From IMG/VR virus record IMGVR_UViG_3300005577_000027, positions 1 through 64,000 of that record: a DNA stretch of 64,000 nucleotides; one strand, written 5' to 3'. Every line of letters begins with the position of its first letter. Within the stretch, counting starts at the first letter, position 1. The stretch is from a virus. The notes below the pieces were generated by a model. That model saw nothing but the letters and a program-made list of their open reading frames with translations. It was not told where the DNA came from and ran no database searches. Positions 8,914 through 17,754 of the stretch are shown piece by piece. The translations under genes and the position numbers were made by a program.

Positions 8914-10398
8914 TTAAACCCTAACTCCTGGAGCCGTTGGAGCTTGAACTTCAGTCGGTTGATTTAATGCTTCTGTATTTACTGCCTGAGGAGCTTGTTT
9001 ATTGCTTATTGCCGCATCTTCCGCTGCTTCTGAAGCTTCTTCTCTACTCTTTTTACGAGCATCTTCTTTCTGTTTTTCAATATTTAATTGATTTTTAAGA
9101 TTTACAGCATTACCCTCAGCTGCACCAGGTTCATTTCCTTCTAAATCCAAAGCTTGATCAGCCGGTACATTAACACTACCCTTTAATCTACCTAAAATAT
9201 CTTCAACACGAGTAGAACAATATTGATTTGATTCTAAAGATTTCGAAGTTGCTTCAGCTAATTCCGGGAAAAATGATGAAATGCCAAGTTGATCCATCAT
9301 TATATCTACCATAGCTAACTGTCTTGAAATTTCACGATTTTTAAATATATTAGAAACAACTTCTAATTTACCAATAACTTCATCAATTGTTACATGTGCT
9401 AATGCCTGTTCTAACTCACTTCCTAAATCTACTGGAGCTTTTTCAACTGGACTTGCCGGAAGCACTGGTGCCGCTTGAGCTGTAATAGTTAAATCACCAT
9501 CCGAAACAGAAAGTTCATCATCTGCCTCACTAGAATCAACAATACCATTTAATCCATTTAAAAATTCTTCCACCCAATCTTCATCTTTTTTATCATTTGA
9601 TGGTTCTATATTAGGTAATTCTGTTGGCATTTCAGACGTAGCCGGATCTGTAGTAGTTTCCAAAGAAGGTTCTGCTGGCAATTCCGGAACATTTTCTAAT
9701 GGCGGTGGGGCTACTTGTGCTAATTTATACATAATTTGAGCAGATTTTTCATAACCATTAGCAAATAATTGATTACCCTTCCTAACAATTAAATCAATTA
9801 ATAAAGATGATTTTACAGTTCTAAAAGGAGCAACTTGGATTTCTCTTTTTAAATCATGAAGCGCTTTTAACCAATTTTCATATACAGGACCTAAAGCTTT
9901 ATCAATACCACGAGTTGTAGCTATTCTTTCAGCGGCATTTAATCTACCAATTAATGCTTTAATTTGTTGATCAATATATTCTTTCTCTTGCTTTTCCTGC
10001 TCTTCTCGTCTTTGTTTGTCAGTTTTTTGAGATATAATTTCTTGATTTGGAACTTCATCTTCTTCATATCTTGTAGGAACTCCAGGAATTACAGAACGTA
10101 ATTCATTCATATCCAAAAAAGCTCCAGGCATATATTGAGCATTTTTTTCTAATTCTGCTTTTTTATATGCCGTATGACCACCTTGTTGATAAAAAGCAAT
10201 CCAATTTTTAAAATCTCGCTTATCCATATTATCCCATTTTTCAGTAATTACATCTAATGCTTTATTAAAATCCATACCCTTATTAGTTAAAACATAAATG
10301 TGTTTTAATGTATTCATCCATGCTTCAATATTATGCGGAGGATTTACATATAAAAATTCTCCACCTACAGGATATGCAATTTTATCTATTGGATTCAC
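8914..10398 (-). CDS. Hypothetical protein, helical with Ala/Pro/Glu-rich linkers
   Basis: 494 residues. The N-terminal 110 look globular (FLYVNPPHNIEAWMNTLKHI). Next come a coiled-coil-like Glu/Lys/Gln region, a low-complexity segment rich in Pro, Glu and Thr near 230-320, a helical section (LAMVDIMMDQLGISSFFPEL), and a Lys/Glu/Ala-rich tail. The stop of the upstream gene overlaps its start by 4 bases. No signature is recognised; length and place suggest a structural or internal virion protein. Confidence 0.85.
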   Translation of the reverse strand: MNPIDKIAYPVGGEFLYVNPPHNIEAWMNTLKHIYVLTNKGMDFNKALDVITEKWDNMDKRDFKNWIAFYQQGGHTAYKKAELEKNAQYMPGAFLDMNELRSVIPGVPTRYEEDEVPNQEIISQKTDKQRREEQEKQEKEYIDQQIKALIGRLNAAERIATTRGIDKALGPVYENWLKALHDLKREIQVAPFRTVKSSLLIDLIVRKGNQLFANGYEKSAQIMYKLAQVAPPPLENVPELPAEPSLETTTDPATSEMPTELPNIEPSNDKKDEDWVEEFLNGLNGIVDSSEADDELSVSDGDLTITAQAAPVLPASPVEKAPVDLGSELEQALAHVTIDEVIGKLEVVSNIFKNREISRQLAMVDIMMDQLGISSFFPELAEATSKSLESNQYCSTRVEDILGRLKGSVNVPADQALDLEGNEPGAAEGNAVNLKNQLNIEKQKEDARKKSREEASEAAEDAAISNKQAPQAVNTEALNQPTEVQAPTAPGVRV

Positions 10399-11144
10399 GA
10401 TTTTCCTTCAATTTCTTCTAATTTTGTAGATAATACTTCTGCCTCCAAATATCTTTTCTCAGTTGTTAACGGCTTACTCACCTTCATTTGCTCAGGAAGT
10501 TGTAAATTTTGGAATTTTTCATTAAATTTTTCCATAAATGAAAAGGCAGAATCAGGATCGATCTCAGCTAACGTCTCCCTTATTGCATCTTGAAAAATTG
10601 CAACATATTGATCCATCACTTGAACCGTTACATTATGTTGTATAATCTGATCTGGACTTTGATTTACAATTTTATTATACTTTTCTGTATAATTCATAAG
10701 TGTTTCAAAATATTTCAATAAACCATAATCAGCTTTTAAATTAGCTGGATTTTCTTGCATTTTATCCCAGAATTGCTCTAAACGAACTTCAAGCAATACT
10801 GCAACTTTTTGTAACATTTTCTTAACATCAACTTCTTTATCAGCCATTTCGACCATAATTTGCTGATATGTTCTATTATTTCGCAAAAAAGCTGATACTT
10901 TTTTATCAAGATTGCCATTTTTTGCAGCTTGAATATCTTGATTTAAAGTTTCGTATAAATTTAAATTAGAATCTATAAAATCTTTTAATAAAGCCGCAGA
11001 AAGACGTAAATGCGCTTCATCTTTACCTTGGTATTTAATTTTTAAATACTCAGCTATATCTTTCGGAGTAATACCAGAAACTAATTTACTTATAATAGAT
11101 TCAGATTCTGGATGACTCAGTATTTTACTATAGTCAACTGCCAT
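10395..11144 (-). CDS. Hypothetical helical protein
   Basis: 249 residues, almost entirely helical by composition, with no cysteine and no recognised motif. The ATG is preceded by GAGG at good spacing and overlaps the TAA of a 15-codon ORF (TAATG), which suggests coupled translation. It belongs to the same run of unassigned genes upstream of the terminase. Confidence 0.85.
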   Translation of the reverse strand: MAVDYSKILSHPESESIISKLVSGITPKDIAEYLKIKYQGKDEAHLRLSAALLKDFIDSNLNLYETLNQDIQAAKNGNLDKKVSAFLRNNRTYQQIMVEMADKEVDVKKMLQKVAVLLEVRLEQFWDKMQENPANLKADYGLLKYFETLMNYTEKYNKIVNQSPDQIIQHNVTVQVMDQYVAIFQDAIRETLAEIDPDSAFSFMEKFNEKFQNLQLPEQMKVSKPLTTEKRYLEAEVLSTKLEEIEGKS

Positions 11145-11191
11145 TAATCTGCCTCTTTATTATTTTGTTTAAATTTATTGTTAATCGGCAT
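11144..11191 (-). CDS. 15-residue mini-cistron (possible leader peptide)
   Basis: A very short ORF, MPINNKFKQNNKEAD, has one of the best ribosome-binding sites in the window: GGAGG five bases before its ATG. Its TAA overlaps the next ATG as TAATG. That arrangement is typical of translational coupling or of a leader peptide. Whether the peptide itself has a function is unknown; the claim rests only on the RBS and the overlap. Confidence 0.45.
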   Translation of the reverse strand: MPINNKFKQNNKEAD

Positions 11192-11219
11192 TTATACCTC
11201 CATTTAAAGGTAATCTATA

Positions 11220-12059
11220 TCAGCCGTTAAGCTTCTGCTCACGATTAGAAAAATTAATATGTTCCGGTGCGTGATCTCTTAAATTTTGAGTTTGATTAGA
11301 AACACTAGTACCTGGAACTTTATCACCATCTAACGTTGTATAACCACTATTAAAATCGTATATTTTTTTATCTAATTCACACTGCCATACACCATCGCCA
11401 ATTCGCATTAAACTCACGCCAGCATGATCTGGACAATATCTAGTATTTAATGCATGCTCCATAGGCTTATATTCTTTAACTTTTTCATTTATTGCCTTAA
11501 CTGCAGCATCTTCCATCTCTTGTTTTTTTTCATTTCCTAACGAAAAAAAATCCGAAGAAGGCTTACGATGTTTATTTCTTATTTTCTCAATTTCACTATC
11601 TTCAGCTGATTTAATCTTTTGAACTGAATCTTTCGGTGCACCAATAGTTAATAAAATTTCATCTAACACAGAAGCTAATTTATTTAAGGATTCATTTTCT
11701 GATTTATCAAATATTTCAGCTAATTTACCAACATTTTCAATCGATTCACTATCTTTTTCAGAAGATTTACTAAAAAGATCTAAGGCAGTATCAATACCAT
11801 CCGCATATTTACTCAATTCTTCATCTAAATCTAAATCTGCCGCCACTAATGATAACTCTTGCAAACTATCTGCATCAATAGCTGGCTCAATTTTTAATAC
11901 ATCTTTTGCCGCTTTTCTTAAAATTCCAGCCGCATGTACCAAAGCATAACTTACAATATTAAGCATATGCTCATCATTTTCTGAAGCCATAATAATTTCA
12001 CTATCAGGATCATCCAATTGATTAGCTAATTTTTCAAGTAATATCGATACTTTGACCAT
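11220..12059 (-). CDS. Hypothetical protein with possible zinc site
   Basis: 279 residues. The first 150 are helical and acidic. A charged stretch follows, then a C-terminal segment with Cys/His pairs (RYCPDHAGVSLMRIGDG, then WQCELDKKIYDFNSG), which resembles a single-zinc or degenerate zinc-ribbon fold. It is transcribed 2 bases after the upstream 536-residue gene. Function is unknown; a virion or assembly role is suggested only by the block it sits in. Confidence 0.85.
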   Translation of the reverse strand: MVKVSILLEKLANQLDDPDSEIIMASENDEHMLNIVSYALVHAAGILRKAAKDVLKIEPAIDADSLQELSLVAADLDLDEELSKYADGIDTALDLFSKSSEKDSESIENVGKLAEIFDKSENESLNKLASVLDEILLTIGAPKDSVQKIKSAEDSEIEKIRNKHRKPSSDFFSLGNEKKQEMEDAAVKAINEKVKEYKPMEHALNTRYCPDHAGVSLMRIGDGVWQCELDKKIYDFNSGYTTLDGDKVPGTSVSNQTQNLRDHAPEHINFSNREQKLNG

Positions 12060-12061
12060 TT

Positions 12062-13672
12062 TTATCCTATATAAATTTTGGAATCAAGAAATGATCCACT
12101 TTCATTTGTATGTTCAGCATTTTTACGATAAAGTGGTAAACAGTTTCCTTGAGCATCTTGATATACTTTATTTAATGGCAAATTCATATGACCACACATT
12201 ATATGTATACTATTCGGACTCTTTATCTGCATTGCACACTTATGGACAGATGCCGTCTTCTCTACACCCTTTGAACCAAGCTCATTTAAATATACACTCA
12301 TTCCAAATTGATACGCTTTTTCATCTCCAGAATTAGCTAGTACATTTAACGCATCTTCAGCCTTAGTAAAATCTCGATTACTCATTGAAACTTTAATGGT
12401 TTCAATTAATTCACTAGGCTTTGATCCGTAAAATTCTGAAGCTAATGAAGCCTTTGCAAAATCTTGTTCACTAAATAATTTATCAACTCCATCTTTATCA
12501 AATGATTCAACCATACCACCAGCCAAAGCTACCGTTGGAGGTACTGGACGATTATTTGCAAATTTAACCGGAACTTTTAATCCAGTTACTCCATTAGATA
12601 CTGCATAAACTACCTGAGTATTATTAACATCCGCTACTACAACCTGAACTTTATGCCCAAATGATTCCATAGCTTGACGAATCATAGTTCTGCCAACATC
12701 AACTACTGATTTACCATACGTTACCTCAGCTATACCTTTCGCTGAACTTAATTTTTGAGCAAATGTTTCAACTTCTTCAGCTTTTGATTCTAATTTAACA
12801 TCACCTGAATTTTTATCATTTAATTCAAAATATAAACCATTTTCAACAACATTAGCTTTTTTATTTAATGAAGCCTTTATTACAATCTTCTCAACATCAT
12901 TTAATGCTTCATCAGGCTTAACTCCATGTTTTGCCGTTTTTATTACATTTAATATAGCATCAACATTAGCTTTAAAATTTTTCCCTACACTAGCAATTAA
13001 ATGCTTACCCAAATTATCATGATTTAACGTCTCAAAACCAGCTTCACTTACAAATACCGTTGGAAACAAAGCTTTATCACCAGCAATTTCTACAGGGATT
13101 AATACATGACTCTGACCTTTTGGCGTCTCATAACTAGCTTTGCATAAAAGAACATCCTCATTACCAGCTACTGTTTCAATTTTTGCAGGCTGAACAGGAA
13201 AATAACTCAATTCTTTATTACAAACATTTTCAGCAGATTTCGCAATTTCTTTTGAATATAATTTTAATGGAGCTTTAGGATCAAAAGCCGACTCTAATGC
13301 ATTAACTAAAAGAGGATCTGCTGACTTAAAATAATCGTAACTCCCTTCATTCGGGTCACGATTCATTTTATTACCTTGAAAATCAGCTTGTTTTGAAATT
13401 TCTTTATCAAAATATTCAGCACAATGAGTCCCGGTAGTATAAAATTTATTATATACAGAATTTAATTCAGCTTTAGAAATAAACATCTCTTTTTCAGCTT
13501 TTAAACGAAGAAAAGCAGACATCGAATGAATCGTTGTATCTCCAGGATTCTCCTCGGCAGCTCTACTTAATCTTATCGCTAATGGACCTACTAGAAACTT
13601 CTCTTTAGCTTCTATTACGTTGGTTACTACGTCCATCGCTTTCTTAAAATTGTTAATATCATTCGGATTCAT
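12062..13672 (-). CDS. Large hypothetical (probable virion-associated) protein
   Basis: 536 residues, mixed alpha/beta, without transmembrane segments. Cysteines are sparse except near the C-terminus (HKCAMQIKSP, IMCGHMNLP). SD GAGGAA lies 5 bases before the ATG. It is the second gene of the run that leads to terminase and portal. No domain is recognised. Confidence 0.85.
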   Translation of the reverse strand: MNPNDINNFKKAMDVVTNVIEAKEKFLVGPLAIRLSRAAEENPGDTTIHSMSAFLRLKAEKEMFISKAELNSVYNKFYTTGTHCAEYFDKEISKQADFQGNKMNRDPNEGSYDYFKSADPLLVNALESAFDPKAPLKLYSKEIAKSAENVCNKELSYFPVQPAKIETVAGNEDVLLCKASYETPKGQSHVLIPVEIAGDKALFPTVFVSEAGFETLNHDNLGKHLIASVGKNFKANVDAILNVIKTAKHGVKPDEALNDVEKIVIKASLNKKANVVENGLYFELNDKNSGDVKLESKAEEVETFAQKLSSAKGIAEVTYGKSVVDVGRTMIRQAMESFGHKVQVVVADVNNTQVVYAVSNGVTGLKVPVKFANNRPVPPTVALAGGMVESFDKDGVDKLFSEQDFAKASLASEFYGSKPSELIETIKVSMSNRDFTKAEDALNVLANSGDEKAYQFGMSVYLNELGSKGVEKTASVHKCAMQIKSPNSIHIMCGHMNLPLNKVYQDAQGNCLPLYRKNAEHTNESGSFLDSKIYIG

Positions 13673-13684
13673 TTAAATTCCTCA

Positions 13685-14158
13685 TTAGCCTAATTCTGGA
13701 TATTTTTTAATAAGATTTGACTTATCTTCGCTATTTAATTCTCTCAACATTTGCGTACGAATGCTTGAATTTTCAGCCAAAATCTTCGGTAAAGTCTCAA
13801 TAAATGAAACCGTATCCTTTTCCTGAATACCCAAAGAAGCCATAGCTAACTTAGTGATTGGTTCATTTTTATAGAATATATGAACATAAGATGCGGTTTT
13901 ATCTGGAACTGCTGACCATGAAGAACGCGTTTCTAATTTCGGCGTCTCTTCATATAATGCCACAATTACTTCACCATCATCTGCACTTTGAATTTGCCAC
14001 AATCCATCGATATTATCAGCATCTTTAAACTTAACGACATCAAAAGCTACTTTAATTAAATGATCTTTAACATCATTGTATTTATAAGCTTTTTTAGCCG
14101 TAAGCTTTTTATTTATTGACTCATAATCAACCGAATGTTTGTCCATTAAATTCTCCAA
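13685..14158 (-). CDS. Hypothetical protein, first gene of the virion-type block
   Basis: 157 residues with a globular alpha/beta composition. SD GGAGAA lies just before the ATG. A Rho-independent terminator lies about 90 bases upstream, so transcription of the packaging block probably begins between that terminator and this gene. Function unknown. Confidence 0.85.
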   Translation of the reverse strand: MENLMDKHSVDYESINKKLTAKKAYKYNDVKDHLIKVAFDVVKFKDADNIDGLWQIQSADDGEVIVALYEETPKLETRSSWSAVPDKTASYVHIFYKNEPITKLAMASLGIQEKDTVSFIETLPKILAENSSIRTQMLRELNSEDKSNLIKKYPELG

Positions 14159-14240
14159 AAATACATATAACTCAAATTTATGTCTTTAAAGTAGTAGAAT
14201 TATTATAAAATTAATACCCTGTTTTAATACTATAACGCAC

Positions 14241-14280
14241 AAAATAAAAAATCCGGATATTTTATTCAAATATCCGGATT
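14241..14280 (-). terminator. Rho-independent terminator after the GIY-YIG gene
   Basis: Read on the minus strand, a perfect 13-bp stem (AATCCGGATATTT and its complement) with a 5-base loop is followed by a T-rich run (TTTTTATTTT). It lies 30 bases after the GIY-YIG stop and separates that gene from the virion-type block. There is no T-run on the plus side, so it acts in the minus direction. Confidence 0.85.
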
Positions 14281-14309
14281 CCATAAATTTAATATATTGT
14301 TTAATTATA

Positions 14310-15224
14310 TCAAACCATTATTCTTTTACTTTCACGATTAATTGCCATCCTAGCCTTATGGCATTCTTTACAAATTCTAGCTAACCCATCAACTCTTGTT
14401 AAATCTATATAGAAATTAATAGAATCTATATCTTTTTGACACGTTCCGGCACAAAATTTAATAGGAGTTCGAGCAAATATTTGTTCTTTGGTTAGTTTTG
14501 AATTAGCATCTTTAACTTGCCGTCTATACTCTTTATCATTTTGAAGTAAAATTTCTTTATTATCGTCTTTATATTGTTTATTTTTTTCCTTAATTATTTC
14601 TTTATTTTTTTCAGCATATTCCTTTTTATAAAGACTTACTTTGTCTTTATTATTTTCATAATAATTTTTAGCTTGTTGAATATAAGGTTCAGGATTTTTA
14701 GCATAAGCATCTCTTCTAACTTGATTTCGACGTTCTTTTTCTTCTTCAGAAAGTCCAGATTTATATTCAGCAGTAATTTTAGCATGACATTCTTTACAGC
14801 AAAAACAAATGCCATCATGACTATATGCATTTTTAGTATAATCATCTTCTCGTGATTTTACTAATTTACATCTCGGACACTGTTTATGAGAATCCGTATT
14901 TAATGGATTTGAGTTTCCAAATCCACCACCACTTAGATTATATCCTACATCATTATTAGTGGCATCTAATTCCTTAATCCAGAAAATTTCTCTTTCATCA
15001 ATCCCAGCCTGATCTGTGACAATTTCTTCTAAAATTTCAAAACTAAAGCTTTCGTAGCCATATTTTCTTAAAGCCCTATAAAATAAAGGGCAAGCCTCAC
15101 TGTTCTTTTTCGCTGCTGATTTATGAGCTCGTTTTCGTTGTTCTATATTAAAACATTGCCCTACATAGATTTTATGATTAGCATCAACTAAATTAGTATA
15201 CTTATAGATATAATAAGTTCTCAT
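14310..15224 (-). CDS. GIY-YIG endonuclease with zinc modules
   Basis: 304 residues. The N-terminal nuclease has YYIYKYTN and KIYVGQC (residues 4-24), Arg30/Arg32 on the following helix and a distal Glu-rich segment (AGIDEREIFWIKEL). A CxxC...CxxC module follows (CPRCKLVKSRED, then CFCCKECHAK). A long Lys/Glu/Asn-rich helix leads to a second zinc module (KFCAGTCQKD, RICKECHKA). This is the layout of a free-standing homing-type endonuclease in which zinc fingers and a helical spacer give DNA specificity. Its target is not evident. The downstream terminator and the paralogous gene next to it suggest a mobile unit inserted into the phage backbone. Confidence 0.9.
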   Translation of the reverse strand: MRTYYIYKYTNLVDANHKIYVGQCFNIEQRKRAHKSAAKKNSEACPLFYRALRKYGYESFSFEILEEIVTDQAGIDEREIFWIKELDATNNDVGYNLSGGGFGNSNPLNTDSHKQCPRCKLVKSREDDYTKNAYSHDGICFCCKECHAKITAEYKSGLSEEEKERRNQVRRDAYAKNPEPYIQQAKNYYENNKDKVSLYKKEYAEKNKEIIKEKNKQYKDDNKEILLQNDKEYRRQVKDANSKLTKEQIFARTPIKFCAGTCQKDIDSINFYIDLTRVDGLARICKECHKARMAINRESKRIMV

Positions 15225-15628
15225 TTTAGTTTTTCCAATTTTTTAGCTGCTTTACAAATTCTTGATAAACCGTCTTTTTTAGTCTTATCAATAAAAAAAT
15301 CTTCACTATTGTGTGATATGTTACATTTAGGACAATATTTTATTGGAGTTTTACTATAAATTTCTTCTTTAGTTAGAAGGTCATTTTGTTCTTTAATAAT
15401 TTTTCTTTTCTCAGCTGTAGAATTTGCTGAAGCTTCTTTATTAGCTTCATAATATTGTTTATTTAGCTCTTTTCGTTTTTCAGCATTTAATTTACGATAT
15501 TCTTTTTGTTTATTTAAAACAGATTCTTTATTGTTATAATAATATTCAGTAGCATGCTCAATATGAGGTGTTGGATTTTCTGCATATTTTTCTCGGCGAA
15601 TTTTATTTGCTTCATCTTTATTATTCAT
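15221..15628 (-). CDS. GIY-YIG-associated paralogue lacking the nuclease domain
   Basis: 135 residues when started at the ATG preceded by AAGGAG. An open frame extends 28 codons further upstream but has no RBS there, and the promoter lies inside it. The protein aligns with the C-terminal half of the neighbouring GIY-YIG protein: NPxPxIxxAxxYYxNN, a Lys/Asn-rich helix, then LTKEEIYSKTPIKYCPKC. The last zinc ligands are lost, since RICKECHKA in the paralogue is RICKAAKKL here. It has no nuclease domain. It could be a relic of duplication or a DNA-binding antagonist of the endonuclease. Its end overlaps the endonuclease start by 4 bases. Confidence 0.8.
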   Translation of the reverse strand: MNNKDEANKIRREKYAENPTPHIEHATEYYYNNKESVLNKQKEYRKLNAEKRKELNKQYYEANKEASANSTAEKRKIIKEQNDLLTKEEIYSKTPIKYCPKCNISHNSEDFFIDKTKKDGLSRICKAAKKLEKLK

Positions 15629-15650
15629 ATGTATCTCCTTGAGTAGAAAC

Positions 15651-15679
15651 ACTATATGCATCGCACGATTCGAAGTCAA
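15651..15679 (-). promoter_or_regulatory. Sigma70-type promoter
   Basis: On the minus strand TTGACT, a 17-base spacer and TATAGT each match the sigma70 hexamers at 5 of 6 positions. Transcription would start about 20-25 bases before the ATG of the nuclease-less GIY-YIG paralogue. The RBS between them, AAGGAGATACAT, is strong. This is the clearest host-type promoter I found in the window. Confidence 0.6.
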
Positions 15680-15800
15680 CGCAGAAATGTAACCAAATCG
15701 ATCTTTTTCCAAATTACCCCTCAGAAGTCCGTGAGTAACAAATGTAGAAAAAAGTTTCCCACGGAGGAGCTTTTCATTAAATAAAAATCAATTCAATATA

Positions 15801-16298
15801 TTAAAAAATATCACCTTCTATTTCACTAATTCTATTTAAAATTTCTTTTATTTCGGAATCTTTATCAGCAATTTTTCTGAGTTTCTTTTGAGCTCCACCA
15901 TAAACCTTTTTACCATTACGATAGTCACAATTACCTCTAAGACTTTTCGTGATCGAACTTTGATTAATACCTAATTGCTTCGCGATTTCAGTTTGAGTCT
16001 TTCCTAATGCGTATAACTTTATAACTTCTGCTTGTCTATCTGTCAATTCTTCTTCAATCAATCTCCACATAGCTGCTTTTAATTGATCTCTTAATTCAAT
16101 TAGTTCTTCATTATAATTAAAAGGATTAAGTTGCGTGGAGATACCGTCCCCATCGGCTACTTCAGTGAGCATTTCGGGGCTACAGGGGGCTTCGCAGATA
16201 ATTGGCTGATAATGGTCGGACCTATTTTTGGTGCGATCGATGGATTCTCCGCCCCCTGATATACCGATACCTTTTTTATTTTTTTTAGCTTTTGGCAT
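15801..16298 (-). CDS. Sigma-70 region-4-like helix-turn-helix protein
   Basis: 165 residues. The C-terminal half carries a region-4-type HTH: LTDRQAEVIKLYALGKTQTE followed by IAKQLGINQSSITKSLRG. There is no region 2, so it is not a full sigma factor; it may be an accessory transcription factor or small DNA-binding regulator. The N-terminus is basic and Gly-rich (KAKKNKKGIGISGGG). The DNA coding for residues of about 10-55 is clearly richer in GC than its surroundings. A small-terminase role (many have an HTH) is an alternative, but the gene lies far from terL. Confidence 0.75.
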   Translation of the reverse strand: MPKAKKNKKGIGISGGGESIDRTKNRSDHYQPIICEAPCSPEMLTEVADGDGISTQLNPFNYNEELIELRDQLKAAMWRLIEEELTDRQAEVIKLYALGKTQTEIAKQLGINQSSITKSLRGNCDYRNGKKVYGGAQKKLRKIADKDSEIKEILNRISEIEGDIF

Positions 16299-16322
16299 TA
16301 AACTCCTCTGTGAAAATAAATA

Positions 16323-17114
16323 TTATAATTCTAATATATCATGATTTGGGCTATTATTTAAATATTCATCTATATCCTTAAATTCTTTAGGAATAATAAT
16401 TTTTTGAATATTAGCATTATTAGAATATTTTAATTTAGCTTTTTCGAATCCTTTTTTACCGGCATCATCATTATCAAACACAAAATACAAGTTATTAGTG
16501 TATCTTTTTAATATATAGAATTGATTTTTACTTAAATTGGCGTTACCTACAGCTACAGCATTATGGAAACCATGTCTATAGCAAGAAATGAAATCGAATT
16601 GACCTTCTACGATAAATACTGCATTTTTTTGAAGAATAGCTTTTTTAGATTTATATAGACCGAAAAGATGTTTATTTTTTTTAAATTCAGTATTTTTGTA
16701 TTTGGATATATTAATTTGTTGTTCTTTAGGTAATAAAGTTCTACCTACAAGTGCAATAATATCCCCATAAAGATTTTTATATGGTAGAATTAGGTTATGA
16801 TTTTCTAATGGTAACGAATTTTCTTTTAGAAAGATACCATCGGTTAGAAAATCTCTTTTATATAGAAGGCCTAATTTATTTAGTTTATTTTCACCATCAT
16901 CTAATAAATTAAGTAGATGAGTTAATTCAGAGAGTTTAGGGAAATAACCAAAATTAAATTCTTTTTGATAATGGGGTGAACATCTTTGATTTAGATAATT
17001 TCTGGCATTTTCGGCAATTGGGTGATATTTTAATAGAGTGGAACAAGCACTCATAACTTCGGCAAATAGTTCAGATTTAAATATTATTTGTTTAGATAAT
17101 TCAATACAATTCAT
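16323..17114 (-). CDS. DnaG-type primase catalytic (Toprim) protein, zinc finger missing
   Basis: 263 residues. An N-terminal primase-like segment (ARNYLNQRC, FNFGYFPK) is followed by a core with LILPYKNLYGDIIALVGRTL. The Toprim fold has VEGQFD at 169-174 and DNDDAGKKG at 214-222, the metal-binding glutamate and aspartates. The zinc-binding CHC2 domain that precedes this core in cellular DnaG is absent. A separate CHC2 gene lies about 24 kb away, so primase appears split into two polypeptides. The helicase-binding C-terminal domain is also absent. The start overlaps the stop of the upstream zinc-site gene as ATGA. Confidence 0.88.
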   Translation of the reverse strand: MNCIELSKQIIFKSELFAEVMSACSTLLKYHPIAENARNYLNQRCSPHYQKEFNFGYFPKLSELTHLLNLLDDGENKLNKLGLLYKRDFLTDGIFLKENSLPLENHNLILPYKNLYGDIIALVGRTLLPKEQQINISKYKNTEFKKNKHLFGLYKSKKAILQKNAVFIVEGQFDFISCYRHGFHNAVAVGNANLSKNQFYILKRYTNNLYFVFDNDDAGKKGFEKAKLKYSNNANIQKIIIPKEFKDIDEYLNNSPNHDILEL

Positions 17115-17311
17115 TCAATTATATCTTTTATTATTTTTTCTTCATTAGAAAGACAGAAAACATTAGAGCCTGCTCTTAAATTTCTTGTAGTTGATTCATA
17201 TAATATATAATTACAATATTTACAATGATACATATCAAATAATTTAATACTGATAACTTTATAAATTAAATGTTCGCCAGTTGTTTCATCTGTATATTTA
17301 ATATATTTCAT
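17111..17311 (-). CDS. Small zinc-site protein with EExIIxxII tail (subfamily A)
   Basis: 66 residues. The layout is His14 (GEHLIY), CKYC at about residues 31-34, a lone Cys (VFCLS) and the tail SNEEKIIKDIIE. One zinc ion bound by His-Cys-Cys-Cys is a reasonable prediction. Its stop overlaps the primase start. Closest relatives are the two genes immediately upstream. Confidence 0.8.
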   Translation of the reverse strand: MKYIKYTDETTGEHLIYKVISIKLFDMYHCKYCNYILYESTTRNLRAGSNVFCLSNEEKIIKDIIE

Positions 17312-17536
17312 TTAATTTATTATATCTATTATAATTCTTTCTTCATTAGTTAAACATATACTACTTGTAATATATGTATTACGTAATTTTTTAAGTTTAC
17401 GATCAAAAATAAAAACATATGTTAATTTAAAATTACAATATTTACAATTATATACCTGTGCCGCTCCATGAGAAGTTGCACAATAAATCAAATGTTTATC
17501 TTTAGTTTGATCGTCTATATATTCGATATATTCCAT
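17312..17536 (-). CDS. Small zinc-site protein with EExIIxxII tail (subfamily A)
   Basis: 74 residues. It begins MEYIEYIDDQT and has KHLIY, VYNCKYCNFKL, SSICLTNEE and the tail EERIIIDIIN. The ligand spacing is that of subfamily A. It abuts the next gene with no gap, so the two are probably coupled. Confidence 0.8.
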   Translation of the reverse strand: MEYIEYIDDQTKDKHLIYCATSHGAAQVYNCKYCNFKLTYVFIFDRKLKKLRNTYITSSICLTNEERIIIDIIN

Positions 17537-17538
17537 AT

Positions 17539-17751
17539 TTAATCAATTAAATCTTTAATAATTTTTTCTTCATCATTTAAACAATGATATTTATTATTAA
17601 CTTTAATATCTAAAGTCGCCAAATGTACTAATACGAATTCACAATATTTACAATTATAAATAATATTACCACTTATAATGGAACTTAATGGATCTTTGTA
17701 AATTACATGCTTACTTTTTGTTTCTTCGTCTATATATTCAATGTATTCCAT
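17539..17751 (-). CDS. Small zinc-site protein with EExIIxxII tail (subfamily A)
   Basis: 70 residues: MEYIEYIDEET, KHVIY, IYNCKYCEFVL, YHCLNDEE and the tail EEKIIKDLID. The first eight residues are identical to those of the gene downstream except one, so these are recent duplicates. The function of the family is unknown. Confidence 0.8.
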   Translation of the reverse strand: MEYIEYIDEETKSKHVIYKDPLSSIISGNIIYNCKYCEFVLVHLATLDIKVNNKYHCLNDEEKIIKDLID

Positions 17752-17754
17752 TAC

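Noticed and set aside
14188-14286. 32-codon minus-strand ORF across the terminator hairpin
   Set aside because: It is hydrophobic but lacks an RBS and is laid over a perfect terminator stem, which explains the sequence.
15640-15700. Possible tRNA (GATTCGAAG-like T-loop)
   Set aside because: The flanking bases do not pair into T, anticodon or acceptor stems. The sequence is better explained as a sigma70 promoter on the minus strand.
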